Assembly: GCA_043425375.1 (NCBI GenBank)
Contig: JBHWQC010000106.1
Span: 1 to 49,747 of the forward strand
Direction: 5' to 3'
Length of the DNA stretch: 49,747 bases
DNA from: Atopostipes sp043425375
GTDB taxonomy: Bacteria; Bacillota; Bacilli; Lactobacillales; Carnobacteriaceae_A
Part shown: positions 33,618-42,870 of the stretch, one piece after another
How positions within the stretch are numbered: position 1 is the stretch's first letter
How the letters are laid out: each line of letters starts with the position of its first letter
Notes under the pieces: model-generated
What the model saw: only the letters and a program-made list of their open reading frames with translations
Told to the model about the DNA's origin: nothing
Database searches by the model: none
Position numbers and translations under genes: made by a program

Positions 33618-34324
33618 TTGGGCGCCTCTAATTTATAACCAAAGCCGCGCGCTGTAATAATGTACTCGGGTTTCTTTGTATTCCGCTCAATTTTTTCCCG
33701 TAAATGACTGATATGTACATCCACAATCCGCGTTTCACCCGCAAAATCGTAATCCCAAATGGCATTCAATAATTGCTCGCGACTTAAAATACGGTTTTCA
33801 CGTCGAGCGAGATACAACAGCAATTCAAATTCTTTCGGCGTTAATTCAATTGATTCCCCGCGTATTATCACTTCATATTTATCCGGATGAATTTCAATTT
33901 CACCAATCACAAGCACTTCCTCAATGTCTTTTACGGTTTCTGGTTTGGCAGAGGCTTGATGTTTTGCACGACGAAAAATAGCTTTCATACGGGCGAGCAC
34001 TTCTCTGGGGCTGAACGGTTTAGTGATATAATCATCCGCACCGATTTCTAAGCCTAAAATTTTATCAATTTCAGAATCTTTGGCGGTCAGCATGATGATG
34101 GGCACTTCCACTTTGTTTTGTCTGAGTTCTCGACAAATTTCCATCCCATCCATGTTTGGCAGCATTAAATCAAGTAAAATCATGTCATAGGCATTCGCCA
34201 GACCCATTTTTAACCCTTCCTGCCCATCCATGGTGGATTCAACTGCGTACCCTTCCTGCTCTAAGTTGTAGCTGAGTAGTTTTAAAATAGATTGTTCATC
34301 TTAAATAACCAATACCTTTTTCAT
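33614..34324 (-). pseudogene. phoP: Response regulator phoP with in-frame stop at codon 8
   Basis: The full-length frame starts at an ATG at 34324 (AAAGGG upstream) and reads MKKVLVI, then TAA at 34303-34301, then DEQSILKLLSYNLEQEGYAV and on without further break to the normal C-terminus. Family alignment puts an acidic residue (D or E of VVDDE/VVEDE) at the stop; a single change GAA to TAA explains it. Downstream everything looks intact: the phosphoacceptor in LLDLMLPNMDG, TAKD, KPFSPRE and the winged-helix domain. The only in-frame ATG nearby is at 34231; it would give 205 aa lacking strand 1, helix 1 and the acidic pocket, and has no close ribosome site. Options are a true nonsense mutation, a sequencing error, or low-level readthrough. 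Confidence 0.9.
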
Positions 34325-34366
34325 TTCACTAGCCCTTTCTTTCCCCACACTTCGAAATTTCACTGG

Positions 34367-35560
34367 TTAGTTTTCTAACAACAACAACCCTAGATTGTTA
34401 TAATCATCATCATACAGCGGTGTTTCAGCAAGAACGATTTCCCCATCTTGTCGACGAATGCGCACTTTGATATACGAACGATTATAAGCGAGTAGTTTAT
34501 TGTACTCTTCTGTATCCAGTAACGGCTGCTCATTTAGCTCTAAAAGAATGTCTCCGATTTCAAGGTCTAAGCGTTCAGCCGGTGAATCTTCGCGTACCGC
34601 TATGACACGCAGCCCTTCATTAGCGGGCCCATAACGAAACGTCCCCCTATTCTCTCGCTTCCGGTGACGGTACAGTACATAACCGCCTCCGATAATGAGG
34701 AGCACCACGGCAATCCGGCTAAAGATCGGTATAAAATAAGATAGTCCAAACAGCACCAGCCCAAAAGCGGCTAAAAAGCGGAAATCCTTCTGCAGTCGCG
34801 TCGTTGCTTCGCTGAGCGTTTGACTGGATAAGGTGAAATGAAAACCAACCAAGATAGGCGCGATTAAAAGTGCATATTGATTGCCATTGATTGAAAGCAG
34901 CGGCCACCATGACGCAAAAGGTTCGATGACTTCACCGGGCACCAAGAAAACGAATGGCAGAACCCATAAATCTCGACTGCTATATTGTGCCAGATTTTTC
35001 CCCCGTTTCGACCGGCGAATCAGCGGGTACAATTTCTTTTCTTTTTTCTTTTCCATAAAAAAGGTGGTGATGAATAAAATAAGTGCAGAAAGAAAGATTA
35101 AGTTTGTAAATAAAGGAGGTGACGCATTTAGCGTCTCCGTTAAGTGAATATACGACGATGGAATAACTGTGCGAAAACTTTCAGCTGGAAAAGCGACATC
35201 TAATTGATTCAATCCATAGACGGCAAGTGCACTCAATGAAAAGGTAAAGATTGGTTGAATAAACCGAGTCCCGCCGATGAGAAGTAAAAGAATTGCAACA
35301 ACTTGATAAATGAAATACCACTCAATAGTGAGAGGTACACCAAGACCAATTGCCAACAGCGAGACGAGGATGCCTGGCACAATGCCTTTCAGTAAGTAAT
35401 CACGTCTCTCAAAATTTCGCTTGTTGAAATTGATGCGAAAAGTTGCACGTGTATAATTCACACGTTTCCTATAATGATGGTGGGCATAGAGTAAACCAAT
35501 CAGAAATAAAGGTTGCACAAAAAAGAATAGAATCGACCATAAGATATTATTTGCTAACAT
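34367..35560 (-). CDS. minJ: MinJ-like PDZ-domain membrane protein
   Basis: Multi-pass membrane protein of 397 aa with about seven hydrophobic segments in residues 1-300 and a C-terminal PDZ domain (about 315-390; VIAVREDSPAERLDLEIGDILLELNEQ). B. subtilis MinJ has the same layout, bridges DivIVA and MinD at the poles and septum, and lies in the same neighbourhood (ftsEX side, near uvrBA). Homology is inferred from layout and context. It ends 42 bases before phoP with no terminator, so phoPR may be read from its transcript. A weak -35/-10 pair (TTGAAT, 17 bases, TAAACT) lies upstream. Confidence 0.75.
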   Translation of the reverse strand: MLANNILWSILFFFVQPLFLIGLLYAHHHYRKRVNYTRATFRINFNKRNFERRDYLLKGIVPGILVSLLAIGLGVPLTIEWYFIYQVVAILLLLIGGTRFIQPIFTFSLSALAVYGLNQLDVAFPAESFRTVIPSSYIHLTETLNASPPLFTNLIFLSALILFITTFFMEKKKEKKLYPLIRRSKRGKNLAQYSSRDLWVLPFVFLVPGEVIEPFASWWPLLSINGNQYALLIAPILVGFHFTLSSQTLSEATTRLQKDFRFLAAFGLVLFGLSYFIPIFSRIAVVLLIIGGGYVLYRHRKRENRGTFRYGPANEGLRVIAVREDSPAERLDLEIGDILLELNEQPLLDTEEYNKLLAYNRSYIKVRIRRQDGEIVLAETPLYDDDYNNLGLLLLEN

Positions 35561-35780
35561 TTTCTCCCTACTTTTCTCTTTTCATTTGTCAAGCGCTCGT
35601 AATAGCTTTTAGTTTACAGATTTCATTTCAAAAATTCAACTTGCAAGTGCAAGATGATATGTAATGCTGTTTATTCATAGAGAAGATAAAAAAGTTAAAA
35701 CCACTATTGGCGCGGTTAACGAAGGGTATAATGATTTCTCACCTTTGTTAAACATTCCAATCACACTTTTGTATATTCAA

Positions 35781-35815
35781 AAAAAGCCTTCAAGTATACT
35801 CGGATACTTGAAGGC
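35781..35815 (-). terminator. Terminator after the CwlO-like hydrolase gene
   Basis: GCCTTCAAGTAT and ATACTTGAAGGC form a perfect 12-base stem with a six-base loop; on the minus strand TTTTTTTG follows. The rest of 35561-35852 shows AT-rich sequence upstream of minJ and no gene. Confidence 0.92.
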
Positions 35816-35852
35816 ACAAAAGTGTACACTCTTTTCATTTTATCTTATTGGA

Positions 35853-37073
35853 TTAGCGACCAAAGCCTACAAAGTAGTTTGACCAGTAACCTGAATCAAG
35901 GGAAGCAACTGCTACACCTGTGGATGATTGGGAACCAATAAAGCTTCCGCCACCAAGGTAAATCCCCACATGATCCACTCCACCGCGTTGGTTGAAGAAG
36001 ACTAAATCACCAGGTTGTGCTTGGGCTCTTGACACACGACTAGTGGCTGAATATTGCCCCGCAGCTGTTCGTGGAATTGAGCGGCCTGCTTGTCTAAAGA
36101 CATACGAAGTAAAGCCTGAGCAGTCAAAGCCAGATGGCGTTGCACCTGTATAAAAATAAGGTACGCCTGTTAATCCATGTGCGATACCTACTACCGACCC
36201 GTTACTTGCAGCGGGAGCGGGTGCAGGAGTTTCTGCCGCTTTCGCACTTGAGGTGCTTGTTGAAACAGTTTCTGATGAATTGTTTGCATTTGTACTTTCA
36301 TTCGCATGCTCAGATGTCTTTTCATTTAAGCTTTCAACAGAAGCTCCACTTGTTTGAGCAGAGGCGACACGCACTTCTGCCAATTCTTGACGACGGGCTT
36401 CCGCTGCTTTTGCTTGTTGGATTAATTCTTCACGGTCAGCCGCTGCAACAGCTTTATCGGCTGCAATTTGAGCCACTAAGCTTTCTTGTTCCGCTTGTTT
36501 TTCTTCTAGTTCTGCTTTTTTGGACTCGAGTTCACTTGCCAGTTGTTGTTGCGCTTCTTGCTTTTGAACGGTTTCGCTTTCTTTTGCTTCAACTTTTGCT
36601 TTGTCTTCTTCTTGCCTTGCGACTTGTTGTTTGTTTGAGGTGATTAATGTCGTAACGACATCTAGGCGTCCGACGATATCATTTAAAGACTCTGCATTCA
36701 GCACGAAATGAATCAAGTTCCCTGTTTCTCCCATAACTTGTAAGCCACGCGCTTGTTGATTTAACTGCTCTTCACGTTTTTCGATAACGACTTTTAAGCC
36801 TGCGATCTCTTCACGTAATTGTTCTAAATTGGCTTGGGTCTCTTGAATTTCAGTAACCAATTGAGACGCTTTTTCTTCATTTTCTTCAATGTTTGATTGT
36901 AGAGCTTCTAATCGTTTGGTTGCTTCATTTTCTTCTGCTTCTAATTTTGAGATCAGGGAATCATATTCACTGACTGAAGCAGGTGCTGCCTCTACAGACA
37001 ACCCAGGAGTAGTTAGAGTGGTAAAACCTAATGTTCCAACAAGAGCAAGTGTCAACAATTTTTTTCTAGTCAT
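35853..37073 (-). CDS. Secreted NlpC/P60 peptidoglycan hydrolase (CwlO/PcsB type)
   Basis: Secreted enzyme of 406 aa. It has a signal peptide (MTRKKLLTLALVGTLGF... with cleavage near AAPA), a long coiled coil (about 35-240), a Ser/Thr/Ala linker, and a C-terminal NlpC/P60 domain (about 295-406) with Cys318 in GFDCSGF and His368 in DHVGIY. Proteins of this layout are switched on by FtsEX through the coiled coil; ftsX is directly upstream, which supports that partnership. The frame is open to 37124 but that part overlaps ftsX; the ATG at 37073 behind GGAGGAAG starts at the signal peptide. Confidence 0.92.
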   Translation of the reverse strand: MTRKKLLTLALVGTLGFTTLTTPGLSVEAAPASVSEYDSLISKLEAEENEATKRLEALQSNIEENEEKASQLVTEIQETQANLEQLREEIAGLKVVIEKREEQLNQQARGLQVMGETGNLIHFVLNAESLNDIVGRLDVVTTLITSNKQQVARQEEDKAKVEAKESETVQKQEAQQQLASELESKKAELEEKQAEQESLVAQIAADKAVAAADREELIQQAKAAEARRQELAEVRVASAQTSGASVESLNEKTSEHANESTNANNSSETVSTSTSSAKAAETPAPAPAASNGSVVGIAHGLTGVPYFYTGATPSGFDCSGFTSYVFRQAGRSIPRTAAGQYSATSRVSRAQAQPGDLVFFNQRGGVDHVGIYLGGGSFIGSQSSTGVAVASLDSGYWSNYFVGFGR

Positions 37074-37116
37074 TTTTAGTTCTTCCTCCAAAGTATTGTT
37101 CTCTTTTGTTTTTATC

Positions 37117-38004
37117 TTAAGCATCTAAGAATCGGCGGATGGAGAAGGCTGAACCGATTCCTCCAATAATGACGCCAATTGCGGTAATTAATAAAATCAA
37201 GTAAATCATAAATGGGTTGGGTTCGAGGAGTGTAAAGTACGTCCCGGATAAGAAATTCATCACAGTACCATAAATATTGTCATACAAGAACCATAAAATA
37301 ACCGATGGAATGATTGAGCCAACCAATCCAATTAAGGCACCCTCGATTAAGAACGGCCAACGGATAAACCAGTTTGTCGCCCCGACTAGTTTCATAATCT
37401 CAATCTCTGTACTACGTGAGAAAATCGTAATGCGAATAGTGTTTGAGATAAGGAAAACAGCTGTAAAGATTAAGGCAGCAATAATGATTAAACCAATATT
37501 GCGAATGGTTGAGGTCATTTGGAATAACCGATCGGCTTGTGCACCCCCGTAGTTAACTTCTGAGACGTACTCCATCGGTTCAACCGTTTCGGCCACTTGT
37601 GACGTATATTCTGGTGCGGCTGTATCTAAAACGAAAACATCATGTAAGGGGTTCTCGTCACCTTCAAACAACTCAAAGTCTTCGCCGTAACTGCCGACTA
37701 CATTGTCCAGCTCTTCTTCTCGGCTTGAGAAAGTGACTTCTTCAACATGCTCCACTTGATTCAACTCTTCTTCAAGGGCTTCTCTGTCTTCTTCACTCGC
37801 TGCTAAGTCGATATAGACGCGTACACTCACATCATTTTCAATGTCTTCTGCTAAGCTGTTAATATTTGATACGCCGGCAATAAGCGTTCCAACAAGTAAT
37901 AATGTGATGGATACTGCACTAATCGCTGCAAAACTCATCCAGCCATTTCTTCGGATACTTTTAAAGCCTTCTTTAATATGGCGCCAAATGGTTCTAAGCT
38001 TCAT
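37117..38004 (-). CDS. ftsX: Cell division protein FtsX
   Basis: Membrane partner of FtsE, 295 aa. It has TM1 at about 25-45, an extracellular domain of about 120 acidic residues, and three more membrane segments near the C-terminus. It resembles an ABC permease but transmits ATPase activity to outer peptidoglycan hydrolases rather than moving a substrate. ATG at 38004 lies within the last codons of ftsE and has AGGAGG eight bases upstream; the longer frame to 38046 is not needed. Confidence 0.96.
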   Translation of the reverse strand: MKLRTIWRHIKEGFKSIRRNGWMSFAAISAVSITLLLVGTLIAGVSNINSLAEDIENDVSVRVYIDLAASEEDREALEEELNQVEHVEEVTFSSREEELDNVVGSYGEDFELFEGDENPLHDVFVLDTAAPEYTSQVAETVEPMEYVSEVNYGGAQADRLFQMTSTIRNIGLIIIAALIFTAVFLISNTIRITIFSRSTEIEIMKLVGATNWFIRWPFLIEGALIGLVGSIIPSVILWFLYDNIYGTVMNFLSGTYFTLLEPNPFMIYLILLITAIGVIIGGIGSAFSIRRFLDA

Positions 38005-38680
38005 ATGAATAGCCTCCTTTGGCATCATCACGAGTGATGCGACCATCTTCGACTACGATTACTCGATGCAGCCTCTCATTGACAATTTCGCTGTTATGAG
38101 TGGCCATAATAATGGTTGTCCCCTGCTCATTGATTTGTTCTAAAATTTCCATAATTTCTTTTGACGTTTCAGGGTCAAGGTTACCCGTTGGCTCATCTGC
38201 AATCAGAACGCGCGGCATATTAGTAATCGCCCGGGCAATCGCTACACGCTGTTGTTCTCCACCAGATAATTCATTGGGTAACATATTGGCTTTTTCTTCG
38301 AGTCGTACAAGTTTTAATACTTCTTTTACTCGTGAGTCGATCTGTTGGGGACTTTTTTCAAGAACTTCCATTGCATAAGCCACATTCTCATAAGCCGTAA
38401 GTGTGGGTAAGAGTTTGAAGTCTTGGTAAACTACACCGACTTGACGTCTGAGCAGTGGAACTTCTTTCTTTTTTAAATTAGCTACATCATAATCGGCTAC
38501 TAACACCGTACCTTCAGTTGGTAAAACGCCTCGATAGATTAAACGCATGAACGTCGATTTTCCAGCACCACTAGGTCCTACAACATAAACAAATTCACCT
38601 TGTTCAATGCGAACAGATAAATCTGTTAATGCCGTTACTCCGTTATCGTATACTTTCTTGACATTTTTCATTTCAATCAT
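37994..38680 (-). CDS. ftsE: Cell division ATP-binding protein FtsE
   Basis: ATPase of the FtsEX complex, 228 aa. Walker A is GPSGAGKST, the signature is LSGGEQQRVAIARA, Walker B is VLIADEPTGNLD. It overlaps ftsX by 11 bases. Together with FtsX it controls the NlpC/P60 hydrolase encoded next. A TGGTATACT extended -10 lies upstream, and a small hairpin with a U-tract falls at the start of the transcript. Confidence 0.97.
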   Translation of the reverse strand: MIEMKNVKKVYDNGVTALTDLSVRIEQGEFVYVVGPSGAGKSTFMRLIYRGVLPTEGTVLVADYDVANLKKKEVPLLRRQVGVVYQDFKLLPTLTAYENVAYAMEVLEKSPQQIDSRVKEVLKLVRLEEKANMLPNELSGGEQQRVAIARAITNMPRVLIADEPTGNLDPETSKEIMEILEQINEQGTTIIMATHNSEIVNERLHRVIVVEDGRITRDDAKGGYSYEA

Positions 38681-38734
38681 TTTTTAAACACCTTATACCT
38701 TAATACCGTATATTCGGTAGATTTTTTTACAGAC

Positions 38735-38774
38735 AAAAAGTGACCTGCTGCTCGTCACTGAAAGTAGTATACCA
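38735..38774 (-). promoter_or_regulatory. ftsE promoter with hairpin at the transcript start
   Basis: TGGTATACT (38774-38766) is an extended -10. Immediately after, AGTGAC (38759-38754) and GTCACT (38744-38739) pair around nine bases and run into TTTTG. The remainder of the 38681-39020 gap is AT-rich with no gene seen, apart from the prfB terminator. Confidence 0.5.
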
Positions 38775-38933
38775 CCGCAATCCGCCAATACTATTTAAAT
38801 TAGATTACAAATACATTTCAATCACAACATAATATTTCAATCAATACAGCTGACGCTATAAAAATGTTGCTAAACCTTGATGGATCAACAACCTTATATT
38901 TCAAAGAAAAGCAGAAATATTCTTAAAAGCATG

Positions 38934-38979
38934 AAAAAAGTCCCAAAAAAGAGACTTTTTCTCTTTTTTGGGACTTTTT
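38934..38979 (-). terminator. Terminator downstream of prfB
   Basis: AAAAAGTCCCAAAAAAGA and its complement form an 18-base stem around nine bases, with T-rich ends on both strands. Confidence 0.92.
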
Positions 38980-39020
38980 AAAAACAAATCATTTGTAAAG
39001 CTGGGCTTGTTTATGAACAC

Positions 39021-40131
39021 TTAGTCATTTGTGTCCATTGTCATTCGGAGGTACGGTTCAATGAATTGATCCAAATCGCCGTCCATTACAGCATCGGTAT
39101 TGCCAGTTTCCGCATCGGTTCGGTGATCTTTGACCATTGAATACGGATGGAACACATAGGAGCGGATTTGCGAGCCCCAGCCGATTTCTTTTTGTTCGCC
39201 GCGCAATTTTGCCAATTCTGCTTCTTTTTCTTCTAATTCTTTTTGGAAGAGTTTGGATTTCAACAATTGCATGGCAGTTTCTCGGTTGGCCAGTTGGGAA
39301 CGGCCCGCCTGACTTGTTGCCACAATACCGGTTTCGATATGGGTAATCCGCACCGCAGATTCGGTTTTGTTCACATGCTGTCCGCCGGCGCCACTTGCGC
39401 GGTAAACATCCACACGAATATCTTCCGGCTGCACATCAATTTCGATATCTTTAGTCACTTCCGGGGCCACTTCACAGGATACAAAGGACGTATGACGGCG
39501 GCCGCTTGAATCGAAAGGCGAAATCCGCACCAGTCGATGGACGCCTTTTTCGGCTTTCAAGAAGCCATAAGCGTAATCCCCTTTTACAAGCAAGGTCACA
39601 CTTTTAATGCCTGCTTCATCCCCCGCTTGGTAATCGATAATCTCAAAGGTGAAGCCTTTTTGTTCGATATATCTTCGGTACATGCGGTACAGCATTTCAC
39701 CAAAATCTTGCGATTCCGTTCCGCCCGCGCCAGGATGCAGTTCCAAAATAGCATTGTTTTGATCATAAGGGCCATTTAGAAGCATCATCAACTCGTAATC
39801 TTCGACGGCTTGGTGTAGTTGTTGAATGCCTGCATCTAATTCAGTCTTTAATTCTTCATCTGCAGCTTCTTCTACCATTTCCAGCATCACTTCGTATTCT
39901 TCGTGCTCTTCCACCAAGGCATTAAAGGAATCATATTTTGTTTTTAAGGCATTTAACTCGCCGATGACCCCTTGGGCTTGATCCTGATCATCCCAAAAAC
40001 CAGGTTGGGTCATCGTTTCTTCATATTCTCGAATATCCACTTGCATCTTTTCTAGGTCAAAGAGACCCCCTAAATGCATTGATTTTTTCTTGGATGGTTT
40101 GTAATTCTTTACGGATTTCACTTAACTCCAT
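39021..40131 (-). CDS. prfB: Peptide chain release factor 2 (programmed +1 frameshift)
   Basis: RF2, 369 aa, which ends translation at UGA and UAA. The gene starts at ATG 40131 behind AGGAGG and reads 24 codons (MELSEIRKEL... RGSL) to an in-frame TGA at 40059-40057. The site is AGGGGG TCT CTT TGA C: the internal ribosome-binding-like stretch and CTT slippery codon cause a +1 shift, after which the frame continues DLEKMQVD to the end. SPF (about 204-206) reads the stop codon and GGQ (about 249-251) catalyses release. Join: 40131-40060 and 40058-39021. The shift makes RF2 level control itself. Confidence 0.96.
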
Positions 40132-40154
40132 TTTGTCGCCTCCTTGATTTTGAA

Positions 40155-40189
40155 CAAAAGAACCCCTTGCCATTGACTTAAGGGGTTCT
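40155..40189 (-). terminator. Terminator/attenuator between secA and prfB
   Basis: AGAACCCCTT and AAGGGGTTCT pair in full around 11 bases; TTTTGTT follows on the minus strand. Only about 25 bases remain before the prfB ATG, leaving no room for a separate promoter. Confidence 0.8.
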
Positions 40190-40211
40190 GGTGCCTTGAC
40201 TTGTTTAAAAA

Positions 40212-42635
40212 TTAATTCTTTCTTTTTGTTACTTTTTTAGGTTTATCGCTGCTTGGCTTCGCTTGTTCCCGTTCCATATTTTGACGGATTTGAGATTTCA
40301 TCAAGAGTCGCGTAATTTCATATTCGATATCGGCAATCATTTCTTCAAATAAACGAAGGCCTTCTTGCTGGTACTCAACCAGAGGATCCGCCTGTCCATA
40401 GGAACGTAGACCAATTCCTTGTCGCAACTGGTCCATTTCATCAATATGGTCGGTCCACTGCTGGTCGACCACTCGTAAAATAACGACTTTTTCAAATTCT
40501 AAGAATAATTCTTCATTCTCAATCGCTTCTTTTTGGGCATGGTAGTTCTCTTCAGCAAAACCATGTAGTAAGTCACGAATTTCTTTTGCCGACTTGCCTT
40601 CTAAATCGGCACGTTCAAGTGAACTGGAATCGCGTAATAAAACAGTGTGGGCAAATTCAACTAAATAATCTAGATTCCACTCCGCTTGATTTTCTTCTTG
40701 TGTATACATATCGACATAACGATCAATCGTTCGTTGAATCATGGGAATCGATACGTAACTAAGCGACTCTTCTTGTAAGATGACTTCTTCACGCTGAGCA
40801 TAGATTACCTCACGCTGTTCACGCATCACGTCATCATAACGCAAGACATTTCGACGCGTATCGTAGTTATTGCCTTCAATTCGCTCTTGAGCGGATTCAA
40901 TTTGACGGCTAATCATGCGACTTTGAATGACCGCATCATCGCCTTCAATTTTCAGTCGCTCCAGCACTTGTTGAATGGCATCGGAGCCGGCACGTTTCAT
41001 TAAATCGTCTTCCAGTGAAAGATAAAATTGAGAAACGCCCGGATCTCCTTGACGACCTGAACGTCCACGCAGCTGATTGTCAATACGGCGGGATTCATGT
41101 CGTTCGGTACCAATAACAGCTAAGCCACCATTTTCAACCACACCAGGGCCTAATTTAATATCGGTTCCGCGTCCGGCCATATTGGTGGCAATGGTGACCG
41201 AACCCGGCTGTCCGGCATTGATGATAATTTCCGCTTCACGGAAGTGATTTTTCGCATTTAACACTTCATGTGGGATGCCTTCTTGACGGAGCAGCTGGCT
41301 GATATACTCAGATGTTTCAACCGCTACTGTCCCGACTAAAACTGGTTGTCCGCTTTCGTAACGTTCTTTTATATCTTGAACCACTGCATTGAATTTACTC
41401 TCTAAAGTGGGGTAAATCACATCATCGCGGTCATCACGAATTAACGGACGGTTTGTTGGAATTGCAATAACATTCATATTGTAGATTTCAGTAAACTCTT
41501 CTTCTTCTGTTTTTGCCGTACCGGTCATCCCGGCTAACTTTTCGTACATGCGGAAGAAGTTTTGGAAGGTAATTGTCGCCATTGTTTTGGTTTCTTTTTG
41601 GATTTCAACGCCTTCTTTGGCTTCAATGGCTTGGTGCAGACCATCTGAATAACGGCGGCCTTCCATAATACGACCTGTAAATTGGTCGACGATTTTGACC
41701 TGTTCTTCATCCACCACATAATCGTGGTCGCGAATCATAATATAATTTGCTCGCAGGGATTGGTCTAAATGATGCACCAATTCTTGGTTGTTGACATCGT
41801 ATAAATTTGGCGTCCGGAAAGCACGTTCCGCTTTATCGATCCCTTCTTCGGTAAAACTAATGGTTTTTGATTGCACATCAATGGTGAAATCTTCATCTTC
41901 TTTTAGACCCTTCACAAAGAAGTCACAACGGGTGTAGAAAGAAGTGGAACGGTTGGCTTGCCCCGAAATAATTAAAGGCGTACGTGCCTCATCAATTAAA
42001 ATCGAATCCACCTCATCTAGGATGGCATAAGATAAGGGACGCAAAACCATGTCTTCTTTATAAACCACCATATTGTCACGTAAATAGTCAAATCCAAGTT
42101 CGTTGTTTGTTGTATAGGTAATATCTGCCCCGTAAGCTTCACGCTTTTCAGCGGATGTTTTGTCATTGGTGTTTAAGCCAACTGTCAGGCCTAACCACTC
42201 ATACAATTCACCCATCTCTTCCGCGTCACGAGAGGCCAAGTATTCGTTCACCGTGACCACATGCACACCTTTGCCGGCAAGTGCATTTAAATAGACAGGC
42301 ATTGTCGCTGTCAATGTTTTTCCTTCACCAGTTTTCATCTCTGCAATGTTTCCTTCATGCAGAGCCATTCCTCCCATTAACTGGACACGGAACGGGTATA
42401 AACCGAGCACACGTCTAGCGGCTTCGCGAACCGTTGCAAACGCTTCGGGTAGGATATCATCTAGTGTTTCACCCTCGGCTAAGCGGTTTTTTAATTCCGG
42501 TGTTTTTGCTTTTAGTGCTTCATCAGATAAAGCTTCATACTCATCTGACATTGCTTCGATGCGATCGGAAATTTCGCCATAACGTTTTAACGCTTGACGG
42601 TCCGTATCAAATAGACTTTTTAAAAATTGAACCAT
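40212..42635 (-). CDS. secA: Preprotein translocase ATPase SecA
   Basis: Motor of the Sec pathway, 807 aa. Walker A is TGEGKTL (102-108), Walker B region is LDEVDSILIDEARTPL, and motor domain 2 carries NMAGRGTDIKLGPGV and QLRGRSGRQGDPG. The helical wing and scaffold domains follow. The C-terminus ends in a Lys-rich tail and lacks the CxCxSG...CH zinc motif that binds lipids or SecB in many homologues; this is common in some Lactobacillales. Upstream neighbour hpf and downstream prfB match the Bacillus order. Confidence 0.98.
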   Translation of the reverse strand: MVQFLKSLFDTDRQALKRYGEISDRIEAMSDEYEALSDEALKAKTPELKNRLAEGETLDDILPEAFATVREAARRVLGLYPFRVQLMGGMALHEGNIAEMKTGEGKTLTATMPVYLNALAGKGVHVVTVNEYLASRDAEEMGELYEWLGLTVGLNTNDKTSAEKREAYGADITYTTNNELGFDYLRDNMVVYKEDMVLRPLSYAILDEVDSILIDEARTPLIISGQANRSTSFYTRCDFFVKGLKEDEDFTIDVQSKTISFTEEGIDKAERAFRTPNLYDVNNQELVHHLDQSLRANYIMIRDHDYVVDEEQVKIVDQFTGRIMEGRRYSDGLHQAIEAKEGVEIQKETKTMATITFQNFFRMYEKLAGMTGTAKTEEEEFTEIYNMNVIAIPTNRPLIRDDRDDVIYPTLESKFNAVVQDIKERYESGQPVLVGTVAVETSEYISQLLRQEGIPHEVLNAKNHFREAEIIINAGQPGSVTIATNMAGRGTDIKLGPGVVENGGLAVIGTERHESRRIDNQLRGRSGRQGDPGVSQFYLSLEDDLMKRAGSDAIQQVLERLKIEGDDAVIQSRMISRQIESAQERIEGNNYDTRRNVLRYDDVMREQREVIYAQREEVILQEESLSYVSIPMIQRTIDRYVDMYTQEENQAEWNLDYLVEFAHTVLLRDSSSLERADLEGKSAKEIRDLLHGFAEENYHAQKEAIENEELFLEFEKVVILRVVDQQWTDHIDEMDQLRQGIGLRSYGQADPLVEYQQEGLRLFEEMIADIEYEITRLLMKSQIRQNMEREQAKPSSDKPKKVTKRKN

Positions 42636-42803
42636 CTCTTCAAACTCCTCTAAATAGATGTCATTGATTGCTTGTAAGTGTTTTAATTCTACATTCTAAT
42701 CTATAAGCCCAAAGGCAATGCATTGAGCCTACTCTTCTTTTTACGACTAAGACTATCACTTATAGTAGCAAGAATGGACTGAAAAAACAATTATATTTTA
42801 AGG

Positions 42804-42838
42804 CAAAAAAAGAAAGCAACGACATTTCCGTTGCTTTC
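42804..42838 (-). terminator. Terminator downstream of hpf
   Basis: GAAAGCAACG and CGTTGCTTTC pair around seven bases; TTTTTTTGCC follows on the minus strand. Confidence 0.9.
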
Positions 42839-42870
42839 CTGTGATACGATTCAATCGAAAGGAAGAAGAC

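Noticed and set aside
35660..35785. A TATAAT on the plus strand near 35729 that could start a small RNA
   Set aside because: No acceptable -35 box, and the hairpin at 35786-35815 has no T-run on the plus strand, so a defined transcript is not supported.
36134..36643. Long open frame on the plus strand opposite the CwlO-type gene
   Set aside because: It is the complement of a low-complexity coiled coil rich in Glu, Gln, Ala and Lys, giving an artificial Leu-rich frame with no ribosome site.
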